From an uncultured Mycoplasmatota bacterium (lineage in GTDB: Bacteria; Bacillota_I; Bacilli_A; RF39; UBA660), in the NCBI GenBank assembly GCA_946414095.1, contig CAMKNB010000005.1:1-57957 (forward strand): a DNA stretch of 57,957 bases. The letters are read 5' to 3'. This document shows positions 44,454-51,736 of the stretch, piece by piece (positions within the stretch are counted from its first letter, which is position 1; the number at the start of each line of letters is the position of its first letter). A program made the position numbers and the translations under genes. A model generated the notes under the pieces. That model did no database searches and had not been told where the DNA came from. It saw only the letters and a program-made list of their open reading frames with translations.

Positions 44454-47060
44454 ATGAAAAATGACATTTTAAAAAGAATACAAGATTATGCCCTTGAAGA
44501 AATAATGGGTGATAGATTTGGCTCATATGCTAAAGAAATAATATTAGATAGAGCTATTCCAGATGTAAGAGATGGATTAAAGCCAGTTCAAAGAAGAATA
44601 TTATATGCTATGTATAAAGCAGGTAATACATGGGATAAAGGTTATATCAAATGTGCTGCTACAGTTGGAGATGTGTTAGGTAAATTCCACCCACACGGAG
44701 ATTCAAGTGTTTATGATGCTATGGTTCGTATGAGCCAATGGTGGAAACAAAATCATATATTAGTTGATATTCAAGGAAATAATGGTTCAATAGATGGTGA
44801 TGGTGCTGCTGCTTATCGTTATACAGAAGCACGTCTTGCTAAAATAAGTGGAGAGTTATTAGGAGATTTAGATAAAAATACAGTTAAATGGGCTCCAAAC
44901 TTTGATGATAGATTCTTAGAACCAACTGTACTTCCAGCAAAATTTCCAAATTTACTTGTTAATGGGTCAAATGGTATATCAGCTGGATATGCAACAAATA
45001 TTCCACCTCATAATTTAAGTGAAATAATAGATGCAACTATAAAAAGAATAGATTCACCTAATTGTAGACTAGATACAATTCTAGAAATAGTAAAAGGTCC
45101 AGATTTTCCAACTGGTGGAATAGTTGAAGGTAAACAAGGAATAATAGATGCATTTACTACTGGGCGTGGTAAAGTAATTGTTAAAAGTAAGACTGAATTT
45201 AAAAAAGAAAAAGGCAAAGAACAAATAATTATTAGTGAAATACCTTTTGAAGTAAATAAAGCTTTATTAGTCCAAAAAATAGATTCATTAAGAATAGATA
45301 AAAAAATAGATGGAATTAGTGAAGTAAGAGATGAAACTGATAGAGAAGGACTTAGAATAGTAATTGATTTAAAGAGTGGGGCAAATAAAGAATTTGTTTT
45401 AAATTACTTACTTAAAAATACTGATTTACAAGTTTCATACAATTATAATATGGTAGCTATTGTTAATAGAACACCAAAAACACTTGGTATTATTCCAATA
45501 ATAGATGCTTATGTTGATCACTTTAAAGAAGTAATTACTAAGAGAACAGAATTTGATCTTGCAGCATACAAAAAGGAATATAATATTGTTTCAGGTTTAA
45601 TTAAAGCAATTTCAATTCTTGATGAAGTAATTAAAACAATACGTGCTAGTAAAAATAAAGTTGATGCTAAATATAATTTAGTTGATAAATATAAATTCAC
45701 TGAAGAACAAGCTGAAGCAATCGTAATGTTACAATTATATAAATTAACTAATACAGATATAGTCACATTAGAAGAAAGAAGTAAAACATTACAAGAATTA
45801 ATAAAAGAATGTGAACATATTTTAGAAGATGAAAATGAACTTAAAAATGTAATGAAAAATGAACTTCGTGAAATTAAGAAAACATATGGATTACCAAGAA
45901 AAACAGTTATTAAAGATGAAATAACTGAAATTAAAATAGATGAACTAGATATGGTAAGTAAAGATAATTTTGTAGTATGTGTTTCAGGTGCTGGATATGT
46001 TAAAAAACATTCTATTAAAGCATTTACAGCAAATGAAAATGAATATCCTGCTGTTAAAGAAGGAGACTATATTGAAGGACTTTATAAAGCTAACAATTTA
46101 GATACAATATTAATGTTCACTAATCTAGGTAATTACTTATATGTTCCTGTTCATGAAATACCAGAAGCAAAATATAAAGATATAGGAGCACATATATCAA
46201 ACATTATTAAAGTAAGTGATGGAGAAAAAATAGTAAAATCTATTGCTGTTAATAAATTTGATAATTCTCCAGTTACATTATTTACAAAACTTGGTATGGT
46301 AAAAAGAGTAATGCTTAAAGATTTAGAAGTAAGTCGTTATTCAAAACCAGTTAACTGTATGAAACTAAAAGATGGTGATGAACTTGTTAGTGTAAGTAGA
46401 TGTGATTCAGAAGATACTTTAGTTATTACAAAAGATGGATATGCTCTAAAATATAGTACTTCTGAAATACCTGTTTTAGGATTAAAAGCAGGAGGCGTTA
46501 AATCAATCAAATTAAATGCTGGTAGTGAAGTAGTTAGTTCGTTCGTAGTAAGTAATCTAAAAGAATATTTATGCTTATTTACTGATAGAAATACTGCTAA
46601 GAGAATACATATAAGTGATATAGATAAAATAACTCGTGCTAAAAAAGGAACTAGTATACTAAAGAGTCCTAAATCAAAACCATATATTATTACTCATGCA
46701 TTTAATATAGGAAGTAAAAATATATTTGGAATTATTGATAAAGAAATAGGATATTTGAAATCTAGTGATATTAATATTTTAGATAAATCATCTACTGGAA
46801 CAACATTTACTAAAAAGAATGTTGATGATATATTTGTTGTTACTAAGTTTACTGATATAACTAATCAAAATAAAGAAGTTAAAGAAGAACAAGAAGAAAT
46901 AACAAAAATAGTAAATGATGAAGATATGGTTGAAGTTGAAAAAACTGAAGTTATAAAAGAAGAAAAGCCAAAAAAAGAAATAATTCAAAAAGAAGTAAAA
47001 GAAGAAAAGAAAGAAACACAACTAACAATGAGTGATTTCTTTGAAGAATTTAAGATTTAG
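44454..47060 (+). CDS. parC: DNA topoisomerase IV subunit A
   Basis: 868 residues, the breakage-rejoining subunit. Active-site region AAYRYTEARLAKIS with the catalytic Tyr; QRRILYAMYKAGNTWDKGYIKCAATVGDVLGKFHPHGDSSVYDAM is the quinolone-pocket helix region with Ser near it, and the C-terminal beta-pinwheel repeats are degenerate (SGAGYVKKHSIKAF, TKLGMVKRVMLKDL, TKDGYALKYSTSEI). The last ~75 residues are a Lys/Glu-rich tail ending in LTMSDFFEEFKI, beyond the usual ParC end. GGGGGT upstream of the ATG; terminator downstream. Confidence 0.93.
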   Translation: MKNDILKRIQDYALEEIMGDRFGSYAKEIILDRAIPDVRDGLKPVQRRILYAMYKAGNTWDKGYIKCAATVGDVLGKFHPHGDSSVYDAMVRMSQWWKQNHILVDIQGNNGSIDGDGAAAYRYTEARLAKISGELLGDLDKNTVKWAPNFDDRFLEPTVLPAKFPNLLVNGSNGISAGYATNIPPHNLSEIIDATIKRIDSPNCRLDTILEIVKGPDFPTGGIVEGKQGIIDAFTTGRGKVIVKSKTEFKKEKGKEQIIISEIPFEVNKALLVQKIDSLRIDKKIDGISEVRDETDREGLRIVIDLKSGANKEFVLNYLLKNTDLQVSYNYNMVAIVNRTPKTLGIIPIIDAYVDHFKEVITKRTEFDLAAYKKEYNIVSGLIKAISILDEVIKTIRASKNKVDAKYNLVDKYKFTEEQAEAIVMLQLYKLTNTDIVTLEERSKTLQELIKECEHILEDENELKNVMKNELREIKKTYGLPRKTVIKDEITEIKIDELDMVSKDNFVVCVSGAGYVKKHSIKAFTANENEYPAVKEGDYIEGLYKANNLDTILMFTNLGNYLYVPVHEIPEAKYKDIGAHISNIIKVSDGEKIVKSIAVNKFDNSPVTLFTKLGMVKRVMLKDLEVSRYSKPVNCMKLKDGDELVSVSRCDSEDTLVITKDGYALKYSTSEIPVLGLKAGGVKSIKLNAGSEVVSSFVVSNLKEYLCLFTDRNTAKRIHISDIDKITRAKKGTSILKSPKSKPYIITHAFNIGSKNIFGIIDKEIGYLKSSDINILDKSSTGTTFTKKNVDDIFVVTKFTDITNQNKEVKEEQEEITKIVNDEDMVEVEKTEVIKEEKPKKEIIQKEVKEEKKETQLTMSDFFEEFKI

Positions 47061-47084
47061 GAAGTAGAAATACTTCCTTTTTGT
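47060..47084 (+). terminator. Terminator of parE-parC
   Basis: GGAAGTA and TACTTCC pair around GAAA and are followed by five T. Confidence 0.85.
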
Positions 47085-47112
47085 TGACTTAAATATCTTT
47101 TTATGTTAATAT
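47084..47112 (+). promoter_or_regulatory. Promoter of tRNA-His
   Basis: TTGACT (47084-47089) and TAATAT (47107-47112) with a 17-base spacer and a TGT extension, 24 bases before the tRNA. Confidence 0.8.
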
Positions 47113-47135
47113 TAGTATCGAACTTCAAGTTATAT

Positions 47136-47212
47136 GGCGAGTTTGGTGAAGTGGTTAACACGGCGGATTGTGGTCCCGTTATGCGTGGGTTCGATTCCCA
47201 CATCTCGCCCCA
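47136..47212 (+). tRNA. tRNA-His (GUG)
   Basis: 77 bases including encoded CCA. The acceptor begins with an extra G opposite C73, the identity mark of tRNA-His. D-arm GGTGAAGTGGTTAACAC, anticodon loop TTGTGGT (anticodon GUG) and T-arm GTGGGTTCGATTCCCAC. One mismatch each in the acceptor (6:67 T-T) and anticodon stem (31:39 A-C), which is unusual but compatible with function. Confidence 0.93.
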
Positions 47213-47274
47213 TTGTGAAATCCCGTCGAAATTGTCACTTTTCAAAGTAAAAATTTTGACTGAGATACATCATT

Positions 47275-47307
47275 AAAAGTTTTTCAGAAATGAAAAGCTT
47301 TTTTTGT
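47275..47307 (+). terminator. Terminator after tRNA-His
   Basis: AAAAGTTTTTCA-GAAA-TGAAAAGCTTTT forms a long AT-rich hairpin with a T run. The ~60 bases between it and the tRNA hold no recognised gene. Confidence 0.8.
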
Positions 47308-47324
47308 ATTAAAAAAGTATGATT

Positions 47325-47352
47325 TTGACTTTTTATAAAAATATGCTATATT
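47325..47352 (+). promoter_or_regulatory. Promoter
   Basis: TTGACT (47325-47330) and TATATT (47347-47352) with a 16-base spacer and TGC extension, upstream of the hypothetical gene at 47403. Confidence 0.7.
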
Positions 47353-47402
47353 TAATTTGAAATTTAATTTCTTTTTATTAAGATATTAGGAGTTGATATA
47401 AA

Positions 47403-47891
47403 ATGGCAAAAGTTAAAAATCAAAAAATATCAAAATTAGAATTATTAAGATTAAATGAAAATGATTTAATGTTTATCACTAATCCAGGTAGAATGGGTGA
47501 CGAGGATGGATTAACATTTATTATGAGAGATAATAATGAATTTACCATTTATAGAGTTGATGGATTGTTGTATTCAAAAGAAGAAAAAGATATTTCATTA
47601 GGTGATATTGAAAGACAATTTCCAAAATGGTTTGATGCTTGGAAACATTGCAATGATAAAGAGTATAAAGGAAAATATAAGTATTTATATATGGGATTTG
47701 GTAATGGGTTAAGTATTGACAATTCTATTTATAATGAATTCAAACAATATTTAGACAGGCTAATAGAAGAGTATTTAAAAAATAGTAGTGATGGAGAAAA
47801 AGAAAGCCTTCAATATGCTGCAATATTTAATGTTTGGAAAGATGCATTTATAAATATGGCAAATGAAAAAGAATATATTTTAAAAAAATAA
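47403..47891 (+). CDS. Hypothetical protein, 162 aa
   Basis: Not recognised. Soluble, aromatic-rich, with the segments DEDGLTFIMRDNNEFTIYRVDGLLY and FPKWFDAWKHCNDKEYKGKYKYLYMGFGNGLSID and a long C-terminal helix region. Predicted alpha/beta and cytoplasmic. AGGAG upstream of the ATG. First of four unknown genes before a sigma-factor gene; two separate promoters are seen in the group. Confidence 0.75.
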   Translation: MAKVKNQKISKLELLRLNENDLMFITNPGRMGDEDGLTFIMRDNNEFTIYRVDGLLYSKEEKDISLGDIERQFPKWFDAWKHCNDKEYKGKYKYLYMGFGNGLSIDNSIYNEFKQYLDRLIEEYLKNSSDGEKESLQYAAIFNVWKDAFINMANEKEYILKK

Positions 47892-47945
47892 TTAGATTTT
47901 TTTATTAAATAAAAATGTGCTATACTTACTATAGGATGTGAAAGT

Positions 47946-48515
47946 ATGGATGGAATAAGCGAAGGTTTAAAAGAAACTTTTAAATATACATTTATCGCAA
48001 TAATAATAATTGCTTCTTTTATGATGATTTATTTTGTAAATACTGATTACAATGATAAGTTTGATATTACTATAAATGGCATTGAAATGACAGCAAGATA
48101 TGATAGTGAATATGTTAAATATATTTTAAAAAGAAATGGTGGTTCTACATATAATAGAAGCGTTAATAGTGATGATAATAGTGGATTCTTTAATAAAATA
48201 TCAAAAAGCGATTATTACTATTTAGATATTAAAGAATATGAAGCTTATAATAAATTTGGACACAGAGAAAGTTATGAACCTTTTTTTAACCAAGAATTAA
48301 GAGAAGTAATTGATGATAATAAAACGATGATGGTTCAAAAAGATGGAAAGGTAATATATGAAGGTGATTTTAAGAATGATATTACTGATATAATAAAAGA
48401 GGATGGAAGATATTATTTTCATGTATATACAAAGCAAAAAAGATCATCTTCACCATTTGCATATTCAAAAGCATCACTTCATTTTTGCTTTTTGGTAGGT
48501 GATAGTTATGAGTAA
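47946..48515 (+). CDS. Hypothetical membrane-anchored protein
   Basis: 189 residues, not recognised. One membrane segment (YTFIAIIIIASFMMIYFVNTD, residues ~14-34) precedes an extracytoplasmic alpha/beta domain (KFDITINGIEMTARYDSEYV, YYYLDIKEYEAYNKFGHRES). AGGATGTGAAAGT precedes the ATG, with an extended -10 (TGC-TATACT) just upstream. It overlaps the next gene by 8 bases, so the two are translationally coupled. Confidence 0.72.
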   Translation: MDGISEGLKETFKYTFIAIIIIASFMMIYFVNTDYNDKFDITINGIEMTARYDSEYVKYILKRNGGSTYNRSVNSDDNSGFFNKISKSDYYYLDIKEYEAYNKFGHRESYEPFFNQELREVIDDNKTMMVQKDGKVIYEGDFKNDITDIIKEDGRYYFHVYTKQKRSSSPFAYSKASLHFCFLVGDSYE

Positions 48516-48864
48516 AAAATCATTTGTTTTTATAATCTTTATAATAGTTATATTTGTAGTTGTTTATGGTTTTTATAGATATATACTATATAAAGAAAAG
48601 ATTGAATATGAAACAGTAAATTATGATTCTCAAACTAGTTGGGTAAAAGAAGTATATAATGCTCATCCAAGTATCTTTGTATTTGATTCAAATGGTATTT
48701 GCAAAATAACTGTTGAACAAATTCATACAATGCAAAATGATATTGGCAATTATATTGAACATGACAAATATGGAAATATGTGCATTGGATATTTTATAGT
48801 CAAAAAGAATGAAAATAATATTGAAGTTGATTCATCTCATATATGTGATATGATTAATTATTAA
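48508..48864 (+). CDS. Hypothetical small membrane-anchored protein
   Basis: 118 residues from the ATG at 48508, preceded by AGGTGATAG. A membrane segment (FVFIIFIIVIFVVVYGFYRYI) is followed by a ~90-residue outside domain with three cysteines. Not recognised. Overlaps the preceding gene by 8 bases; both share the single-TM plus outside-domain layout, so they may form a pair. Confidence 0.7.
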   Translation: MSKKSFVFIIFIIVIFVVVYGFYRYILYKEKIEYETVNYDSQTSWVKEVYNAHPSIFVFDSNGICKITVEQIHTMQNDIGNYIEHDKYGNMCIGYFIVKKNENNIEVDSSHICDMINY

Positions 48865-48891
48865 AACAATTCTAACTGTTTATTTAACTAA

Positions 48892-48919
48892 TTGAAATAA
48901 TATACATCTATGTTATAAT
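48892..48919 (+). promoter_or_regulatory. Promoter
   Basis: TTGAAA (48892-48897) and TATAAT (48914-48919) with a 16-base spacer and TGT extension, upstream of the gene at 48942. Confidence 0.75.
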
Positions 48920-48941
48920 AATTACTAAGGAGGTTTAGGTA

Positions 48942-49559
48942 ATGGCAAATACAAGCTTTTTAGAAATAGATGTTATAAATAATACTGAAAAAAAGTATAG
49001 AGTTTTTATAGAAAGACATTATGACAAAATTCATCATAGTGGTGGTATTTCAGATGAACCATATGATGAAATTGTTCACTATGATACTGAGATAACATCA
49101 GGAGAGAGAGTAAAAGAATATAAATCTGATCATTCTCACTATTATAATTCTTTTGATGAGCCAGCTAATGTTATTGAGGCATCTAATGAAGAATTTTTGG
49201 AAAGATATTATAATGGAGTACATTATGAAAGAGAGTTTTTAAGTTCTACTGCATTTGATAAATTAATAAGAAATACTAAAAATGGAATTGCACTATGGAG
49301 ACCATTTTTATGTTATGACAAAACACATTATGTTGATCCTAAAGAAATTAGTAATTATTTAGAAGAAATTGAAAAGCAAGGAAAAAAAGAAGAATATATA
49401 AATTATGTTAAATCTTTAGTATTAAGTTATCAAAAAGAATATATTGATATATTGACTCCATATTATGAACGCTTGCTTCAAAGAGAAAAATCTGATTCTT
49501 TGAAAAGAGAAGAAGAACAAAAAGCAATATCTCATATATTAGGATTTAGAAAAAAATAG
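48942..49559 (+). CDS. Hypothetical protein, 205 aa
   Basis: Not recognised. Soluble, rich in Tyr/His/Glu. The N-terminal half looks like beta strands with conserved-looking HSGGISDEPYDEIVHYDTEI, the C-terminal half is helical (SNYLEEIEKQGKKEEYINYV, YYERLLQREKSDSLKREEEQ). AAGGAGG before the ATG. Single gene with own promoter and terminator, next to the sigma-factor gene. Confidence 0.75.
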   Translation: MANTSFLEIDVINNTEKKYRVFIERHYDKIHHSGGISDEPYDEIVHYDTEITSGERVKEYKSDHSHYYNSFDEPANVIEASNEEFLERYYNGVHYEREFLSSTAFDKLIRNTKNGIALWRPFLCYDKTHYVDPKEISNYLEEIEKQGKKEEYINYVKSLVLSYQKEYIDILTPYYERLLQREKSDSLKREEEQKAISHILGFRKK

Positions 49560-49583
49560 TATTACTTATAATTACTGTCTTTA

Positions 49584-49611
49584 AAATATTCATTTTTATG
49601 AATATTTTTTA
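49584..49611 (+). terminator. Terminator
   Basis: AAATATTCAT-TTTT-ATGAATATTT followed by T residues. Confidence 0.8.
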
Positions 49612-49642
49612 TTGATATTTAAGTATTAAAAAATGACATAGT

Positions 49643-49671
49643 TTGACAATTATTAATAAATATGATATAAT
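49643..49671 (+). promoter_or_regulatory. Consensus promoter of the sigma-factor gene
   Basis: TTGACA (49643-49648), 17-base spacer, TGA-TATAAT (49666-49671). Near-perfect housekeeping promoter. Confidence 0.85.
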
Positions 49672-49695
49672 CAACAACAATTCTAAGGGGTTTAT

Positions 49696-50922
49696 ATGGA
49701 TAAGAAAGTTTTGGATGATATTGTTGCTTTTATTGATAAATATTTTGTCAATGGTAATAAAAAACAAAGTATTATTAATATATCTATTTTAATTAAATAT
49801 TTGAGTACTGTTGATACGAGTGATTTTGATTATGATTGTTTTTGTTATATTTTAAAAGAATCTTCAAAAATTAATAGTTTAATAGATTTTATTATTAAAA
49901 GTGAAGATAGAGATTTTTACATGAGAGATTTCTTTATTAGCAATATTGTCTATACATATGTATCAGAAAATGAATTAGATATTGATTTAGATAGTGAAAT
50001 AAAAGAAAGTAATATAATAAATGTTAGTGATTTATTTGATTATGATGATGATCCGATAGATACTAAAACAAACTCATTAGATTTAATAAAACTATATAAA
50101 AGAGATATTAAAGATGCTGTTCCTTTTACACAAGAGGAAGAAATAGAGGCTTTTAAAAGATATAAAGAAACAACGGGAAGATTAAAAGAACAAATTAAAA
50201 ATGAAATAATTTTTCATAATCTAAGATATGTTTTTAATCTAGCTTGTAAAAAACAAATTGGTATAAATATTCCACTTGGCGATTTAATTCAAGAAGGTAG
50301 TATTGGTCTTATGAAAGCTGTGGAAAGGTTTGATTTAAGCAAGGGATGTAAGTTTTCAACATATGCTAGAAGTTGGATTATTCAATCTATGAATGTTGCT
50401 ATAGCTGAACAATTAAGAAATATTACAGGTTATGGTAATGAGCAATTGGTAAAAATATATAGAGTAATTGAAGAATATAGAAGTATGTATGGAGAAGCAC
50501 CGGATGAATATTATATTGCTAATATACTTAATATTAACGTTAGTAGGGTACAAGAATTATTATTAATGTCAAATATTATTTCTTTAAATAAAAGAATAAG
50601 TGTAGATAATGATATAGAGCAACATGAACTTCAAGATTTTGTAGCAGCTGAAGAAGAAGATAATGGAATATTTGGAAGTTTAGCCGCAAGAATTGATTTT
50701 AAAGATGCAGTCTTAAGTTCTCCATATTTAACTGATAAAGAAAAGAAAGTTATTGATCTTAGATATGGTTTAAGTCTAGGTAGAATGGATACACTTGAAA
50801 ATATTGGAAAGATATTAAATATTTCACGTCAAAGGGTATTTTTACTTGAAAAAAAATCTATAAAAAAACTAATGAAAGATCCTAGAGTAAGAACATATAA
50901 TCCAAGAACTGAAAATAATTAG
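49696..50922 (+). CDS. RpoD-like alternative sigma factor
   Basis: 408 residues. Residues ~140-260 hold sigma region 2: TQEEEIEAFKRYKETTG, LGDLIQEGSIGLMKAVERFD (core binding) and KGCKFSTYARSWIIQSMNVAIAEQ (2.3-2.4). Region 3 follows and region 4 at the end has LTDKEKKVIDLRYGLS and a helix-turn-helix TLENIGKILNISRQRVFLLEKKSIKK. The first ~130 residues are not like RpoD. In region 2.4 the usual TWWIRQAITRAIADQ reads RSWIIQSMNVAIAEQ, and the RTIR-P-H-M-E stretch is replaced by RNITGYGNEQL, so it likely reads a different -10 box. Probably an alternative sigma factor, not the housekeeping one. Confidence 0.85.
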   Translation: MDKKVLDDIVAFIDKYFVNGNKKQSIINISILIKYLSTVDTSDFDYDCFCYILKESSKINSLIDFIIKSEDRDFYMRDFFISNIVYTYVSENELDIDLDSEIKESNIINVSDLFDYDDDPIDTKTNSLDLIKLYKRDIKDAVPFTQEEEIEAFKRYKETTGRLKEQIKNEIIFHNLRYVFNLACKKQIGINIPLGDLIQEGSIGLMKAVERFDLSKGCKFSTYARSWIIQSMNVAIAEQLRNITGYGNEQLVKIYRVIEEYRSMYGEAPDEYYIANILNINVSRVQELLLMSNIISLNKRISVDNDIEQHELQDFVAAEEEDNGIFGSLAARIDFKDAVLSSPYLTDKEKKVIDLRYGLSLGRMDTLENIGKILNISRQRVFLLEKKSIKKLMKDPRVRTYNPRTENN

Positions 50923-50923
50923 T

Positions 50924-50955
50924 TAAAAGATATAAATGTATTTTATATCTTTTTA
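50924..50955 (+). terminator. Terminator of the sigma-factor gene
   Basis: AAAAGATATAAA pairs with TTTATATCTTTT and is followed by T residues. Confidence 0.8.
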
Positions 50956-50997
50956 ATTTTAATAAAAAATAATATAATAAATTAAGGAGATGATAAA

Positions 50998-51555
50998 ATG
51001 AAAAAAAGAATTAAAACTACTGAAGCAATATTTCCAATGCCAGTATTAATGATTGCAACATATAATGATGATGATACTGTAAATGTTATGAATGCTGCTT
51101 GGGGAACAATGTTAGAAAGAGATGAGGTTATATTAAATTTAACTGAATCTCATAAAACAGTTAAAAATATAAGAAAGAGAAAAGCATTTACTGTGTCTAT
51201 CGCTAACGCTAAAAATGTAGTAGCTGCTGATTATCTTGGCGTTGTTTCAGGAAATAATACACCTAAGAAATTTGAAAATAGTGGTTTGACTGTTACGAAG
51301 AGTGATAATGTTGATGCTCCAATTATTAATGAATTTCCAATATGTATGGAATGCGAGTTATTAGAAGGAAAAAGTGACTGGGGTATTGTTGGAAAAGTAG
51401 TTAATACTTTAGCAGATGAAGAAGTAATGAATGGAGATAATGTAGATATTAGTTTAGTAGAAGCAATTGCATTTGATCCATATACTCATGGATATTATAA
51501 AGTAAATGAAAGAGTTGGCAATGCATTTAAAGATGGATTACAATTAAAAAAATAA
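50998..51555 (+). CDS. Flavin reductase/flavoredoxin-like protein (DIM6/NTAB family)
   Basis: 185 residues, an FMN-binding split-barrel protein. N-terminal MPVLMIATYNDDDTVNVMNAAWGTM and LNLTESHKTVKNIRKRKAFTVSIA match the family; FPICMECELLEGKSDWGIVGKV in the middle is typical. Family members reduce flavin or act as electron carriers. AAGGAGATG precedes the ATG. Single gene, probably redox related. Confidence 0.85.
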   Translation: MKKRIKTTEAIFPMPVLMIATYNDDDTVNVMNAAWGTMLERDEVILNLTESHKTVKNIRKRKAFTVSIANAKNVVAADYLGVVSGNNTPKKFENSGLTVTKSDNVDAPIINEFPICMECELLEGKSDWGIVGKVVNTLADEEVMNGDNVDISLVEAIAFDPYTHGYYKVNERVGNAFKDGLQLKK

Positions 51556-51636
51556 AAGAATTTTGAAATCAATAATATGTAAACCTTCTTTACTATTTAT
51601 TATTTTTATAATAAGACAATAAAATATTAAAATTAT

Positions 51637-51664
51637 AAAAAGATGAATAATATCATCTTTTTTA
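51637..51664 (+). terminator. Terminator
   Basis: AAAAAGATGA and TCATCTTTTT pair around ATAATA and are followed by T residues. Confidence 0.8.
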
Positions 51665-51665
51665 A

Positions 51666-51694
51666 TTGGTTAATAAAAATTGATGTGATATAAT
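51666..51694 (+). promoter_or_regulatory. Promoter of the fibronectin-III surface protein gene
   Basis: TTGGTT (51666-51671) and TGA-TATAAT (-10 at 51689-51694) with a 17-base spacer. A second TATAAT at 51700 lacks a -35 at the right distance. Confidence 0.6.
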
Positions 51695-51736
51695 TGTAAT
51701 ATAATTCATTAATAAAAATAGAAAGGAGGAATATTG

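Noticed and set aside
42537-47060. gyrB-gyrA instead of parE-parC
   Set aside because: Motif wording and the divergent C-terminal pinwheel lacking a clear GyrA box favour topoisomerase IV; a genome-wide check for a second pair would settle it.
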